DNA of 64,000 bases from Tepidibacter hydrothermalis. Its GTDB lineage: Bacteria; Bacillota; Clostridia; Peptostreptococcales; Peptostreptococcaceae. The notes under the pieces were generated by a model. That model searched no databases and was not told the origin of the DNA. It saw only the letters and a program-made list of their open reading frames with translations. Positions 55,740 through 64,000 of the stretch are shown here, piece after piece. The stretch is from NCBI RefSeq assembly GCF_029542625.1, contig NZ_CP120733.1, positions 2,790,001-2,854,000 on the forward strand, in the 5' to 3' direction. How positions within the stretch are numbered: the first letter of the stretch is position 1; every line of letters starts with the position of its first letter. The position numbers and the translations under genes were made by a program.

Positions 55740-55918
55740 AGCCGGGAAAATTTCCCTGTCCTTTTACCTGAGAGTTTCGCATGCATATATATAATGCAGT
55801 TTGCTCCTTCGGTGCTCTCTATAGAGTCTCTCCAGAGATTTGTCCAATAGCGGTCTTTTTACCTGAAAGCTTTACTTCTTCGGTGCTATGCTCTCCCACT
55901 ACCTTCATCCAAAACATT
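55740..55918 (-). ncRNA. Tandem glycine riboswitch with terminator, copy 1
   Basis: Minus-strand RNA has two aptamers: GGGAGAGCAUAGCACCGAAG ... UUUCAGGUAAAAAGACC and CUCUGGAGAGAC ... CACCGAAGGAGCAAAC ... ACUCUCAGGUAAAAGGACAG. The CACCGAAG and CAGGUAAAAGGACAG blocks are diagnostic. GGGAAATTTTCCCGGCTTTTTT downstream forms a short intrinsic terminator. From 55931 to 56245 the gap is AT-rich with nothing else recognised. Confidence 0.93.
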
Positions 55919-56245
55919 GATCTTGTTATGCTTCTAAGCAGAGTATATTATTTTAGTTCTTCATTGTCAATAAAATAACAATGTGTTTTTTTGAAGCACA
56001 TTTTGTTAATCATGATTAACATGGCATCGTTTTATTTTTCATTTTAATTCTATTTCCAGTGTATTACCTTGTCGTTTTTTGTCGTTTTGAATGTTTTTAC
56101 GTATATTTTCTTATTGTTTTTAATAAAATTAAGGTTTTTTCCTTTGTTAATTTTATATCCATCATTATTTTTTATAATTGAATTTTACATTTAATTTTTA
56201 TTTTTTGAAATTATGCAATTTTCTGATTTGTATATTTTACAAAAA

Positions 56246-56296
56246 AAATCACTCAAATTTTAGTATTATCTACACTAAAATTTGAGTGATTTTTGA
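56246..56296. terminator. Intrinsic terminator of symporter copy 2
   Basis: AAATCACTCAAATTTTAGT pairs exactly with ACTAAAATTTGAGTGATTT; T-run both sides. Confidence 0.88.
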
Positions 56297-56318
56297 TTTT
56301 AATATAGCCTATTTATTT

Positions 56319-57698
56319 TTAAGATGCTTGTTTTTGTTTTTTTAATTCATCAAAATACGTCTTAGTTTCTAAAGATATAACACCACTAAGTCCTATTATA
56401 GCTATAAGATTTGGTATAGCCATTAATCCATTAACTATATCAGCAATTGTCCATATTAAGCTCAGCTTTAAGAAAGGTCCTATAGCAACAAGTAATATAA
56501 ATATATATTTATAAGGTTTTATACCTTTAACTCCAAATAAATACTCAGTACATCTCTCTCCATAATAATTCCATCCAAGTATAGTAGTAAAAGCAAAGAA
56601 TATAAGTCCTATAGTCACTATCAATTCTCCAACCACAGGCATACCTGGAAGTCCAGCTCTAAATGCAGCAGTTGTAGCTGCAGCACCTTCAACATTTGGA
56701 TTATTCCACATACCAGTAAGAACTAAAGTTATTCCTGTCATTGTACATACTATTATAGTATCAAAGAATGTACCTGTCATTTGAACTAAACCTTGTCTTA
56801 CACAAGAATTAGTTTTAGCAGCAGCTGCTGCTATAGGAGCAGAACCAAGTCCTGATTCATTTGAAAATACACCTCTTGATACTCCACTCTTTAGTGCAAG
56901 TGCAACAGTTGATCCTGCAAATCCACCTGCTGCTGCGGTTGGACTAAAAGCACTCTTTATTATAAAACTTACTGTTTCAGGAATTTGACCTGCATTTAAT
57001 AAAAGTATTATTAATGTACAAATTATGTATGATACCGCCATAAAAGGAACTATAATCTCTGAAACCTTTGCTATACTCTTTATTCCTCCAAGAGTAACCA
57101 TAGCAACGCATACAGTAAGTATTATTCCTGTCACTATAACGGGAATATTAAATGCTATCTCAACAGCTGATGTTATAGAATTTACTTGTGCAAATGTTCC
57201 TATACCAAAGAAAGCAACTCCTATTCCAAATACAGCAAAACATTTTGCAAGAAACTTATTTTTTAGCCCTCTTTCAATATAATACATAGGGCCACCTGAC
57301 ATTTGCCCATTGTCATCTACAACTCTATATTTAACTGCTAAAAGTGATTCTGCATATTTGGTAGCCATCCCAAAAAATGCAGCTACCCACATCCAAAATA
57401 ATGCTCCAGGTCCTCCAAGTCTTATTGCAGTAGCAACTCCGACTATATTTCCTGTTCCTATAGTTGCAGATAAAGCTGTACAAACAGCTGCAAAAGCAGA
57501 TACATCACCTTCTGCATTAATATCTTTTGCTTCAGAATCTTCTGAAAAAAGGTATTTTAGTGCTAATGGGAGTTTGAATATTTGTAAAAATCCTAATTTG
57601 AATGATAAATAGATACCCGTACCAACGAGTAATATGAGAAGCGGTGGTCCCCATACGAAAGAATTGATAGATTGTGCAATTTGATTAATTTGGTTCAT
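56319..57698 (-). CDS. Sodium:alanine/glycine symporter (AGCS), copy 2
   Basis: 459 residues, same length and nearly the same sequence as copy 1, including the N-terminal NSFVWGPPLLILLVGTG and C-terminal TYFDELKKQKQAS. Most differences are conservative (V/I, M/L). It also has its own tandem glycine riboswitch and terminator, so the duplication took in the regulatory leader. Function as for copy 1. Confidence 0.95.
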   Translation of the reverse strand: MNQINQIAQSINSFVWGPPLLILLVGTGIYLSFKLGFLQIFKLPLALKYLFSEDSEAKDINAEGDVSAFAAVCTALSATIGTGNIVGVATAIRLGGPGALFWMWVAAFFGMATKYAESLLAVKYRVVDDNGQMSGGPMYYIERGLKNKFLAKCFAVFGIGVAFFGIGTFAQVNSITSAVEIAFNIPVIVTGIILTVCVAMVTLGGIKSIAKVSEIIVPFMAVSYIICTLIILLLNAGQIPETVSFIIKSAFSPTAAAGGFAGSTVALALKSGVSRGVFSNESGLGSAPIAAAAAKTNSCVRQGLVQMTGTFFDTIIVCTMTGITLVLTGMWNNPNVEGAAATTAAFRAGLPGMPVVGELIVTIGLIFFAFTTILGWNYYGERCTEYLFGVKGIKPYKYIFILLVAIGPFLKLSLIWTIADIVNGLMAIPNLIAIIGLSGVISLETKTYFDELKKQKQAS

Positions 57699-57737
57699 AA
57701 CATTTACCTCCTGCTTTTTTTTAAATAACTTAATTTT

Positions 57738-57920
57738 AAAAAGCGGGGAAAAAAATTCCCTGTCCTTTTACCTGAGAGTTTCACATACATAGTTAAATGT
57801 AGTTTGCTCCTTCGGTGCTCCGTAGAGTCTCTCCAGAGATTTGTCCAACAACGGTCCTTTTACCTGAAAGTTTTACTTCTTCGGTGATATTTCGCTCTCC
57901 CGCTGCCTTCATCCAAAACG
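57738..57920 (-). ncRNA. Tandem glycine riboswitch with terminator, copy 2
   Basis: Same two-aptamer layout as copy 1 (CACCGAAG and CAGGUAAAAGGACAG blocks). The loops have diverged more than the cores: copy 1 has a GCAUGCAUAUAUAUAAUGC-type helix where copy 2 has a shorter one. A stem GGGAA/TTCCCC plus GCTTTTT forms the terminator. Confidence 0.93.
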
Positions 57921-58015
57921 TCTATTAAATTTTGTTATCTCTTATTAAGAAAACATTATATTATTTCCATTTTTGATTGTCAACAATAGAATGCTTTGTT
58001 TTTTTTTAATACATT

Positions 58016-59227
58016 TTAATTATCAAATCTATCAACATTAAATAATCTCATATCTTCATCTTTTTCATTATAATATAGTTTACTTAGCATCATTGCGCCT
58101 AAGATAGCAAACAATATTCCATTAGCTCCATAACCTAGGCAATACCATAGGTTATTATGTTTTTTATCAGGTCCAATATATCCCAAATTATCTTTAGTTG
58201 TTTCAAAGCAACCGCAGTATTTATACTCTATTTCTATATCATTAATATCTTTAAACATAGATTTAAGCCTTTGTTCTAAAATAGAATATTTTTCAGAAGC
58301 CATATCCTTATTTTCTATCTCTTTAAACTCCACATCTTCCCCACCTATAATCAACCTGTTGTCTTTTGTAGTTCTAAGATAATTATATGGATCCGAATTA
58401 TCTCTGATTAATACTCCTTCTTTCCAACCTCGAATTTCTTTAACTGGTTTAGTAGCTATATTAAACGTATTATACTTAGTTCCAAAATTTTTATTAGTAA
58501 ATAATCTAGTATTATATCCTGTAGCAACAATTAATTTTTTTGCCTTAATTTTATATCCATAAGATGTATGAACAATTACTCCATCATTTAAATATTCTAT
58601 TTTTTCGGCTTCAGTATTTTCATATACAAGAGCACCATTTTTCATACTCACTTCAAGAAGATGGTTAGTGTATTTATATGGATCAATCTCAGCTCCTCCT
58701 TCTTTTGATAACAATCCTGCTTTTAAGTTAAAACCATATGGATTACTTGATTCTTCTATATATTCAACATCAAATCCGTTTTCTTTTCTAAATTTGTACT
58801 CTTCCTCAATGCTGTTTTTTTCAAGTTTTTTAGCTGTATAAAGTAATGTATCCCTCTTTATGTAATCACATTTATTTCCATGTTCATCTACAAATTTTTC
58901 TATTTCTTTCAGTGCATACAACCCAAGTTCATACGCTCTTACAATATCTTTAGGATTTATACTTTCTGTAAGATCAGATGCATTTTCATCTAATTCATAT
59001 TGTAAAAGTGATGTTGTAACACTTGTGCTTCCATGAGCTATTCTACCCTTTTCAATTTGTACAGATTTTATATTATTTTTAGACATATAATATGAACATA
59101 TGCTTCCAGTTACTCCTCCACCTACAATTACTACATCTGTTTCTAAATCTTCAGTTAAATATTGGTATTGTTTATTGATACTATTTATACTAGTAAATAT
59201 AGGTTTTCCTTTTACATATTCTTGCAT
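58016..59227 (-). CDS. FAD-dependent oxidoreductase, glycine/D-amino-acid oxidase (DAO) family
   Basis: 403 residues. Dinucleotide fold TDVVIVGGGVTGSICSYYMS, then IEKGRIAHGSTSVTTSLLQY, a glycine-rich KLIVATGYNTRLF and C-terminal WYCLGYGANGILFAILGAMM. It lacks the C-terminal Rieske domain of the related YhfW proteins. It likely oxidises an amine; the substrate is unknown. No adjacent operon partner. Confidence 0.88.
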   Translation of the reverse strand: MQEYVKGKPIFTSINSINKQYQYLTEDLETDVVIVGGGVTGSICSYYMSKNNIKSVQIEKGRIAHGSTSVTTSLLQYELDENASDLTESINPKDIVRAYELGLYALKEIEKFVDEHGNKCDYIKRDTLLYTAKKLEKNSIEEEYKFRKENGFDVEYIEESSNPYGFNLKAGLLSKEGGAEIDPYKYTNHLLEVSMKNGALVYENTEAEKIEYLNDGVIVHTSYGYKIKAKKLIVATGYNTRLFTNKNFGTKYNTFNIATKPVKEIRGWKEGVLIRDNSDPYNYLRTTKDNRLIIGGEDVEFKEIENKDMASEKYSILEQRLKSMFKDINDIEIEYKYCGCFETTKDNLGYIGPDKKHNNLWYCLGYGANGILFAILGAMMLSKLYYNEKDEDMRLFNVDRFDN

Positions 59228-59300
59228 ACTTTCACTCCTAAATATCTATATTTTTATACAAATAGTTTAACCTTAGACTTTAATTTCAATTCTAAAAATT

Positions 59301-59358
59301 TACTTAAAATAGTTGTAAGTTTAGTTCTTATATCAACGCTATCCACATAACCAAAATT
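59301..59358 (+). repeat. Dispersed intergenic repeat, right-half remnant (copy F)
   Basis: Only the right half is recognisable: TTAAAATAGTTGTAAGTTTAG and CTATCCACATAACC (DnaA-box-like CTATCCACA at 59339-59347). The left half with the GCTCC core is absent. Confidence 0.6.
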
Positions 59359-59381
59359 TTACAATTTACTATAGAGTAAAA

Positions 59382-59414
59382 AAATAAGTCCTATATAAAA
59401 TAGGACTTATTTCT
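59382..59414 (-). terminator. Intrinsic terminator of the TudS-related gene
   Basis: AAATAAGTCCTA-TATAAAA-TAGGACTTATTT; overlaps the stop codon. Confidence 0.83.
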
Positions 59415-59904
59415 GATCGTTATCCAAAAACTCTACTAATTTATGTATGAACTTTTCATTTTCTTTTTCTTCTAAATAATCTGTAGGTACATTTAATATT
59501 GGTATAGAAATATTTTTTTCATTTAATAAATAAAATATTTCTTCAAATAATATACCTTTATTTTTATTATAACTACAAGTAGGACTTCCGCTTATACCTA
59601 TTATTCCTACTACTTTATCTGAATTATTTATGTATTTTTCTATATCTTCAACTACTTCATAAGCTATAGCCTTACATATTTTTCTGTAATCTTTATTATC
59701 ATATTCATCTTTACTCTTAGGTAATCTATTAAGTCCTAAATATTTATTTTCTGGGCACACTATTTGATACATTCCTATATCTCTTTTTATTATCTCTTTA
59801 ACTATTTTATTGTACCCTCCCTTTGCTCTAGCTAAAGGTTTTACAACTGAATTTTGATTTAATATACAGTGTGATAAAAATACTATTTTTCCTTGTCTAT
59901 GCAC
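59407..59904 (-). CDS. TudS-related putative desulfidase (CD3072-like)
   Basis: 165 residues. Cysteines expected to bind the [4Fe-4S] cluster of the DUF523/TudS family are present: FLSHCILNQNSV, MYQIVCPENKYLGL and GSPTCSYNKNKG. TudS proteins remove sulfur from thiouracil-like compounds. Paired with an ECF S component 12 bp upstream, as in C. difficile CD3072-CD3073, so a salvaged sulfur-containing compound may be both imported and desulfurised. That link is inference. Confidence 0.82.
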   Translation of the reverse strand: MHRQGKIVFLSHCILNQNSVVKPLARAKGGYNKIVKEIIKRDIGMYQIVCPENKYLGLNRLPKSKDEYDNKDYRKICKAIAYEVVEDIEKYINNSDKVVGIIGISGSPTCSYNKNKGILFEEIFYLLNEKNISIPILNVPTDYLEEKENEKFIHKLVEFLDNDQK

Positions 59905-59916
59905 TATGTCATCCCC

Positions 59917-60471
59917 TTAAATATTACCTTGTTTTCTCGTATATTCTTTTGGCAACCTTTTTAATAAAAATGATACAAATATACAAGTTGCAATTTTATC
60001 CACTATATTACCTGTTATTCTAGGTATAAATGCTGCTGAAAATATAGTTTTACCGGATGTTAAAAGCCATGTGAATATTATGTCATTTCCATCTCCTGTA
60101 ATACCTCCAAAAATATAAATTGCTATTGGAGTTCCAATTAATGGAGCTACTACTGCTAATATCATTCCTGTCATAAAAGATGTTTTTAAATCAAATTCTC
60201 TTTTTTTACATATATATCCTACAATCAATCCAATAGCAATATTAACCAAAGCAAATGGCATAGATTTAGGATTCGTTAAAATGCTCTGTATAATATTAGT
60301 AAGCCCTCCAGCTACTGCTCCATACCAAGGTCCAAGTATAGCGGCTACAAATACTGTCCCTATAGTATCTAAAAATAATAAAGGTATTTTTAGCATACTT
60401 ACTACAGTTCCAAAAACTATGTTAATAACTATTCCCATAGCAACAAAAGTTAAATTTCTTGTTCTATTCAT
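59917..60471 (-). CDS. ECF transporter S component (CD3073-like)
   Basis: 184 residues, six membrane segments. FVAMGIVINIVFGTVVSMLK and FLDTIGTVFVAAILGPWYGA and VAGGLTNIIQSI follow the ECF S-component pattern; a shared EcfAA'T module is not in the window. Substrate unknown; the linked desulfidase suggests a thio-heterocycle or related base. No riboswitch was recognised in the upstream 151 bp. Confidence 0.85.
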   Translation of the reverse strand: MNRTRNLTFVAMGIVINIVFGTVVSMLKIPLLFLDTIGTVFVAAILGPWYGAVAGGLTNIIQSILTNPKSMPFALVNIAIGLIVGYICKKREFDLKTSFMTGMILAVVAPLIGTPIAIYIFGGITGDGNDIIFTWLLTSGKTIFSAAFIPRITGNIVDKIATCIFVSFLLKRLPKEYTRKQGNI

Positions 60472-60623
60472 CTTTTGGACCCCCTATAAATATTATAATT
60501 CTACTTATTAATTCTAATATTTGCCAAGGTTTTAGTCCAATTGAATTATTTTATAATACAAGGCTTAACAATAGATTGTTCTTATATATTGTATCAACTA
60601 CATATTCAATCAAATATAAATTA

Positions 60624-61655
60624 TTACAATTTAAGTTCTTCTTCTATTCTTTTAGTAATATCCTCGCCCCCCCAATCAGTATTGCCTAAAACATTGATTT
60701 GAATATCTCTATCTTTGTACACTGATGATCTAAAGCTTACCCCTGGATCACTTCCCATAATACAGTATTTATGAATTTTATCTTCTTTCTTTACAATCCA
60801 TACACCTAGTCCATAGTACCAATCAGCACCACAATCTACTTGTGGTGTTAATACTCTTTCAGTAATTTTCTTATCTAATATTCTATTGTCAAATAAAGCC
60901 TCCCAGAATTTTGTCATATCTAAAGCTGTAACGAATGCCCCTCCATCAGGACCTCCTACTATAGGTATAGAATACATATTTGTTCTCCATGTATTATTTT
61001 CTTTATCTTCAATATAACCATATGAGCATTCTCGAGGCAATTTATCTAATGAAAAATAACCTGAATCATCCATATTACATATATTAAATATATTTTTTTG
61101 TATATAATCTTGAAATTTCATTCCTGTTTGTTGCTCAATTATCAAGCCTAACAATATGTATCCAGCATTATTGTAATCAAATTTCTCACCTGGAGAAAAT
61201 TTCATTTTGTTATTCTGAAATAATGGTAAAAAATCATTACAGCTTTTTATTTTATACATAGGAGTGTTCTCCCATAAAGTTTCATAATCAGCCATAACAG
61301 ATTCATCAAAATAATCTAATATTCCTGAAGTATGTGTAAGTAAGTGCTGTATCGTAATATTTGAATCAAAATTTAAAAACCTAATATCTAGGCAATCTTT
61401 TAATAGAGTATCAAAAGAAATCAAACCTTTTTGAACTAATTGACAAATACCTACTGCAGTAAATATCTTACAGCCAGAAGCTATCCCAAATCTTGTATTT
61501 AAAGTATTGTGATTTTTCTGATTCCTATTTGCATATCCATACCCTTTTCCAAATATCATTTGATTATCTTGTGATACCGAAACTACCCCATGAAAATTTC
61601 TATCCTCTTTTGTTTTTCTCACTATTTTTTTTATTTCTGATGATTCAATCTTCAT
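60624..61655 (-). CDS. Serine hydrolase, beta-lactamase class C-like family
   Basis: 343 residues from the ATG at 61655 (GGGGGAT site); an ATG twelve codons upstream is rejected. The catalytic SxxK is in FGIASGCKIFTAVGICQLV and the Tyr-x-Asn in FDYNNAGYILLGL. No signal peptide is visible, so a cytoplasmic esterase/peptidase-like role is more likely than antibiotic resistance. Confidence 0.88.
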   Translation of the reverse strand: MKIESSEIKKIVRKTKEDRNFHGVVSVSQDNQMIFGKGYGYANRNQKNHNTLNTRFGIASGCKIFTAVGICQLVQKGLISFDTLLKDCLDIRFLNFDSNITIQHLLTHTSGILDYFDESVMADYETLWENTPMYKIKSCNDFLPLFQNNKMKFSPGEKFDYNNAGYILLGLIIEQQTGMKFQDYIQKNIFNICNMDDSGYFSLDKLPRECSYGYIEDKENNTWRTNMYSIPIVGGPDGGAFVTALDMTKFWEALFDNRILDKKITERVLTPQVDCGADWYYGLGVWIVKKEDKIHKYCIMGSDPGVSFRSSVYKDRDIQINVLGNTDWGGEDITKRIEEELKL

Positions 61656-61928
61656 AAAATATCCCCCTTTATTTTTTACTGAACAAATCATAATCTAGTC
61701 AATTCAAAATATTGGTCTTCTTTATTTGTATCATCACACCACTTTATATAAACTATTTTACTAAGTTTAACACATTACCATTGCAATATTTTCTATATAT
61801 TAAGTTTTATTAAAATATAAAAGCTTTTATTCTAAACATTTCAAATATATATATTTAGTGTATACTATTTAAATAAAATAATTTAGAAATCATTGTGTTA
61901 AATATAAAAAGAAAGTGAGGATTCAATA

Positions 61929-62468
61929 ATGAATAATAAAACAGCGTTATTAATTGTAGATGTTCAAGTTGCAATGTTTTCATATGAAGATACTGAGTTG
62001 TACAACAAAGAAAAAGTATTAGATAATATTTATACATTATTACAAAAAGCTCGCTTAACTAATACTCCAGTAATATTCGTTCAACATACTGGAAAAGATA
62101 GTGATGAATTTGGTAAAGAAAAATCTACTTGGAAAATTCATCCTAGAGTCAAGCCATTAGAAACTGAAACTATTGTTGAGAAAAAAACATGGGATTCTTT
62201 CTACAAAACAGACCTAAATTATGTATTAAAAAAACAAGAAATTAGTAAATTAGTTATTGCTGGTATGCAAACAGAATTTTGCATAGATACTACTTGTAGA
62301 AGGGCATTTAGCATGGGTTATGAAAATATTTTAGTTAAAGATGCTCATAGTACTTTTGATAGCCAAATATTAGATGCTTCTAAAATTATAGAACACCACA
62401 ATAATGTTTTAGGTGGAAGATTTGTAGAATTAAAGACTGCTGATGAAATACATTTTACTAAAGCTTAA
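61929..62468 (+). CDS. Isochorismatase-family cysteine hydrolase
   Basis: 179 residues. The triad fits the family: D11 in LLIVDVQVAMF, K85 or K86 in IVEKKTWDSF, and C118 in GMQTEFCIDTTCRRAFSMGY. It hydrolyses an amide or ester-type small molecule (nicotinamidase-like superfamily); the real substrate is unknown. Start follows AGTGAGG. Monocistronic. Confidence 0.93.
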   Translation: MNNKTALLIVDVQVAMFSYEDTELYNKEKVLDNIYTLLQKARLTNTPVIFVQHTGKDSDEFGKEKSTWKIHPRVKPLETETIVEKKTWDSFYKTDLNYVLKKQEISKLVIAGMQTEFCIDTTCRRAFSMGYENILVKDAHSTFDSQILDASKIIEHHNNVLGGRFVELKTADEIHFTKA

Positions 62469-62508
62469 AGTGATTTAATATAAATCTTTATTTCCCGAGA
62501 AATCACAT

Positions 62509-62535
62509 AATCCCTACTAATAGGGATTATTTTTA
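62509..62535. terminator. Bidirectional terminator between isochorismatase and VanZ genes
   Basis: AATCCCTACTAATAGGGATT stem followed by ATTTTT; overlaps the VanZ stop. Confidence 0.78.
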
Positions 62536-62954
62536 ATCTTCTTTAATAAAACTTTATACATGTAAAATCCTATAATTCCACCTATCCAGTTTAAAATCAC
62601 ATCATCAATATCACAAGTACCTACACCAATTATAAATTGTGTTATCTCAATAGAAATTGTTGCAATCAGAACAACTATAGATATATCTTTATATTTATTA
62701 ATTCTATTAAATGCAGCTGGAACTAAAAATCCCATTGGAACAAAAGCCAATATATTTCCAGCTATATTTACAACTGTTGCTTTTAAATTTGGTGAGAAAA
62801 ACATGTATTCTATAATTGTTTTAAAAGGAATAAAATTATAGCTTCTATGGAAGTATCCTCTTCCATAATCTTTACTAAAAAATACTAAGTACAGTAAATA
62901 TATTATATACATCACTAAAAATATAAGGCTTAATATTCTAGAAATTTTTTTCAT
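62517..62954 (-). CDS. VanZ-family membrane protein
   Basis: 145 residues from ATG 62954 (AAAAGGAGTTTTAT site). Membrane segments surround the VanZ motif HRSYNFIPFKTIIEYMF, then NIAGNILAFVPMGFLVPAAF and IGVGTCDIDDVILNWIGGII. VanZ proteins lower teicoplanin susceptibility in some species; housekeeping roles are likely in others. Confidence 0.9.
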   Translation of the reverse strand: MKKISRILSLIFLVMYIIYLLYLVFFSKDYGRGYFHRSYNFIPFKTIIEYMFFSPNLKATVVNIAGNILAFVPMGFLVPAAFNRINKYKDISIVVLIATISIEITQFIIGVGTCDIDDVILNWIGGIIGFYMYKVLLKKIKNNPY

Positions 62955-62973
62955 ATAAAACTCCTTTTCCAAC

Positions 62974-63024
62974 AGATTAAATATACTCAAACAATTTTAT
63001 AGACTTTGAGTATATTTAATCTTT
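62974..63024. terminator. Intrinsic terminator of the HxlR gene
   Basis: AGATTAAATATACTCAAA pairs exactly with TTTGAGTATATTTAATCT, with T-runs on the minus and plus sides. Confidence 0.82.
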
Positions 63025-63039
63025 ATTTTTAATGATTAT

Positions 63040-63387
63040 CTAATCACAAAGAGGATTGATAAGCTTATATCTTTTATCCATATTTTTTTCTCCCCATTCA
63101 CACATTGCTTCTAAAATAGGTAGTAATGTATTACCTTTAGCCGTTAAACTATATTCTACTTTTGGTGGAACTTCAGGATATACTACTCTTTCTACCAATC
63201 CATCTTCTTCTAGTTCTCTTAGCTGATTGGTTAAAGATTTATGAGAAATTTTATCTATAAATGTTTTTATCTGACCAAATCTTTTCGTTCCCTCTTCTCC
63301 CAAAAAATATAATATTAGTGGTTTCCATTTTCCACTTATCATATCTAGAGTAACTTCTATTTCACATACTACTTCTTTATGTTTCAA
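63040..63387 (-). CDS. HxlR-family transcriptional regulator
   Basis: 115 residues. C8[20 protein letters not shown] and [20 protein letters not shown] with [20 protein letters not shown] are the HxlR winged helix. One N-terminal cysteine (VVCEIE) may sense redox or electrophiles. It is divergent from an SDR gene at 63728, a likely target. The gap holds dispersed repeat copy E. Confidence 0.92.
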   Translation of the reverse strand: MKHKEVVCEIEVTLDMISGKWKPLILYFLGEEGTKRFGQIKTFIDKISHKSLTNQLRELEEDGLVERVVYPEVPPKVEYSLTAKGNTLLPILEAMCEWGEKNMDKRYKLINPLCD

Positions 63388-63400
63388 TATTTTTACCTCC

Positions 63401-63503
63401 TAAAAATTCGTCTAGTCGCTACGCACTGCCTCATGTTGCCAACAACTCTTAAGACTCCATTGGTCAAAAATAATTGCAAGTATAGTTGTTTTATCCATGC
63501 CAC
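63401..63503 (+). repeat. Dispersed intergenic repeat, copy E (diverged)
   Basis: TAAAAATTCGTCTAGTCGCT, CTCATGTTGCCAACAACTC, GGTCAAAAATAATTGCAAG and TTATCCATG (63491-63499; DnaA-box-like with two changes). The rest of the 340-bp gap is promoter-like AT-rich DNA. Confidence 0.75.
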
Positions 63504-63727
63504 CCCCAGATTTAAAATTTTATAGTAGCGTAATCTATAAAATAGGGTTAATAGTTACCTTTTTGTTACTATATTCATAAAAAGTGCATACTTAACAAGA
63601 TCTTTTTTGTTTATTATAATCAAATCATGAAGTTTGCAAACTATTTAAATCTAAAAAATAATACTGTTATAGAATACTAAACTTGAATTAATATATCAAT
63701 GTTTAAAATAAAACTGGAGGTTATAAT

Positions 63728-64000
63728 ATGAAAAAGTTAATCGTTATCACTGGAGCAAGTTCTGGTATAGGAAGATCTACGGCTATTAAATTATCTAATG
63801 AAGGTCATCCCTTACTATTATTAGCTAGAAACAAAGAAAAATTAATGGAATTAAATTTGCCAAATACACTTTGCAAAAGCGTAGATGTAACAGATGTTCA
63901 ATCTATTAAAGAAGCAGTGGTTGAAGCTGAAGAAAAGTATGGTAAAGTTGATTGTTTAGTAAATTGTGCGGGAATTATGCTTCTTGGAGAAGCTCAAAAT
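63728..64000 (+). CDS. Short-chain dehydrogenase/reductase (SDR), N-terminal part (runs off window)
   Basis: 91 residues visible from the ATG after CTGGAGGTTATAAT. NAD(P)-binding TGASSGIGRSTAIKLSNEGH and the structural NNAG-type motif as VNCAGIMLLGEA. Classical SDR; the catalytic Tyr-x-x-x-Lys lies beyond the window. Divergent from HxlR. Confidence 0.93.
   Translation, partial: MKKLIVITGASSGIGRSTAIKLSNEGHPLLLLARNKEKLMELNLPNTLCKSVDVTDVQSIKEAVVEAEEKYGKVDCLVNCAGIMLLGEAQN

Noticed and set aside
55781-55978. Plus-strand frame in the symporter leader
   Set aside because: It lies on the complement of the tandem glycine riboswitch.
60624-61655. Beta-lactamase resistance gene
   Set aside because: It has the SxxK fold but no export signal; general serine hydrolase is the safer call.

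Overview
The window is low-GC Firmicutes DNA, most likely from a Clostridia member of the Peptostreptococcaceae (a relative of Clostridioides or Paraclostridium). The reasons are the AT-rich codon use, strong AGGAGG-type ribosome sites, many TTG/GTG starts, an adjacent pair resembling the C. difficile CD3072/CD3073 genes, tandem glycine riboswitches, and a UGA that is best read as selenocysteine. No rRNA, tRNA, CRISPR array, complete insertion sequence or prophage was seen. Most of it is chromosomal metabolism in short operons closed by clear intrinsic terminators.

Layout. 1-5.1 kb: start of an amino-acid permease with a divergent XRE-cupin regulator, DNA polymerase IV, a permease split into two half-size genes, and a secreted protein made of three 66-residue repeats. 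5.1-9.4 kb: an orphan flagellin with a sigma-D-like promoter, a GH18 glycosidase, a GNAT enzyme and small conserved proteins. 9.4-14 kb: two TVP38-type membrane proteins flank a double-rhodanese lipoprotein whose catalytic cysteine is a UGA codon, followed by a 198-bp palindrome and an ArsR / permease / mini-thioredoxin operon. 14-21.5 kb: a nucleoside operon (Crp-type regulator, BMP-type ABC transporter, a dihydrolipoamide-dehydrogenase relative without its catalytic residues, nucleoside phosphorylase).

21.5-25.5 kb: unknown proteins, an azoreductase, a pentapeptide-repeat protein and a DUF2164 protein, with several repeat copies between them. 25.5-33.4 kb: an RpiR regulator, an Fbp/Afu-type ABC transporter and 6-phosphogluconate dehydrogenase, which together suggest uptake of a phosphorylated sugar, then an MprF-C-like lysyltransferase. 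33.7-42.4 kb: an eight-gene operon behind a guanine-class riboswitch that joins a three-subunit xanthine-dehydrogenase-type enzyme to a second BMP-type transporter. 42.6-46.8 kb: trehalose operon treP-treC-treR with twin operators. 46.9-54.3 kb: a large DUF4132 protein, an iron-sulfur aldo-keto reductase, and thrC-thrB. 54.3-58 kb: two nearly identical alanine/glycine symporters, each with its own tandem glycine riboswitch. 58-64 kb: a D-amino-acid-oxidase-like enzyme, a TudS-related/ECF-S pair, a serine hydrolase, an isochorismatase-like hydrolase, VanZ, HxlR and the start of an SDR gene.

The most notable signals are the selenocysteine rhodanese; a dispersed intergenic repeat of about 115 bp (five full copies and one half copy) that ends in a DnaA-box-like nonamer; and the 198-bp palindrome. 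Automatic annotation would truncate the first and would probably miss the other two.
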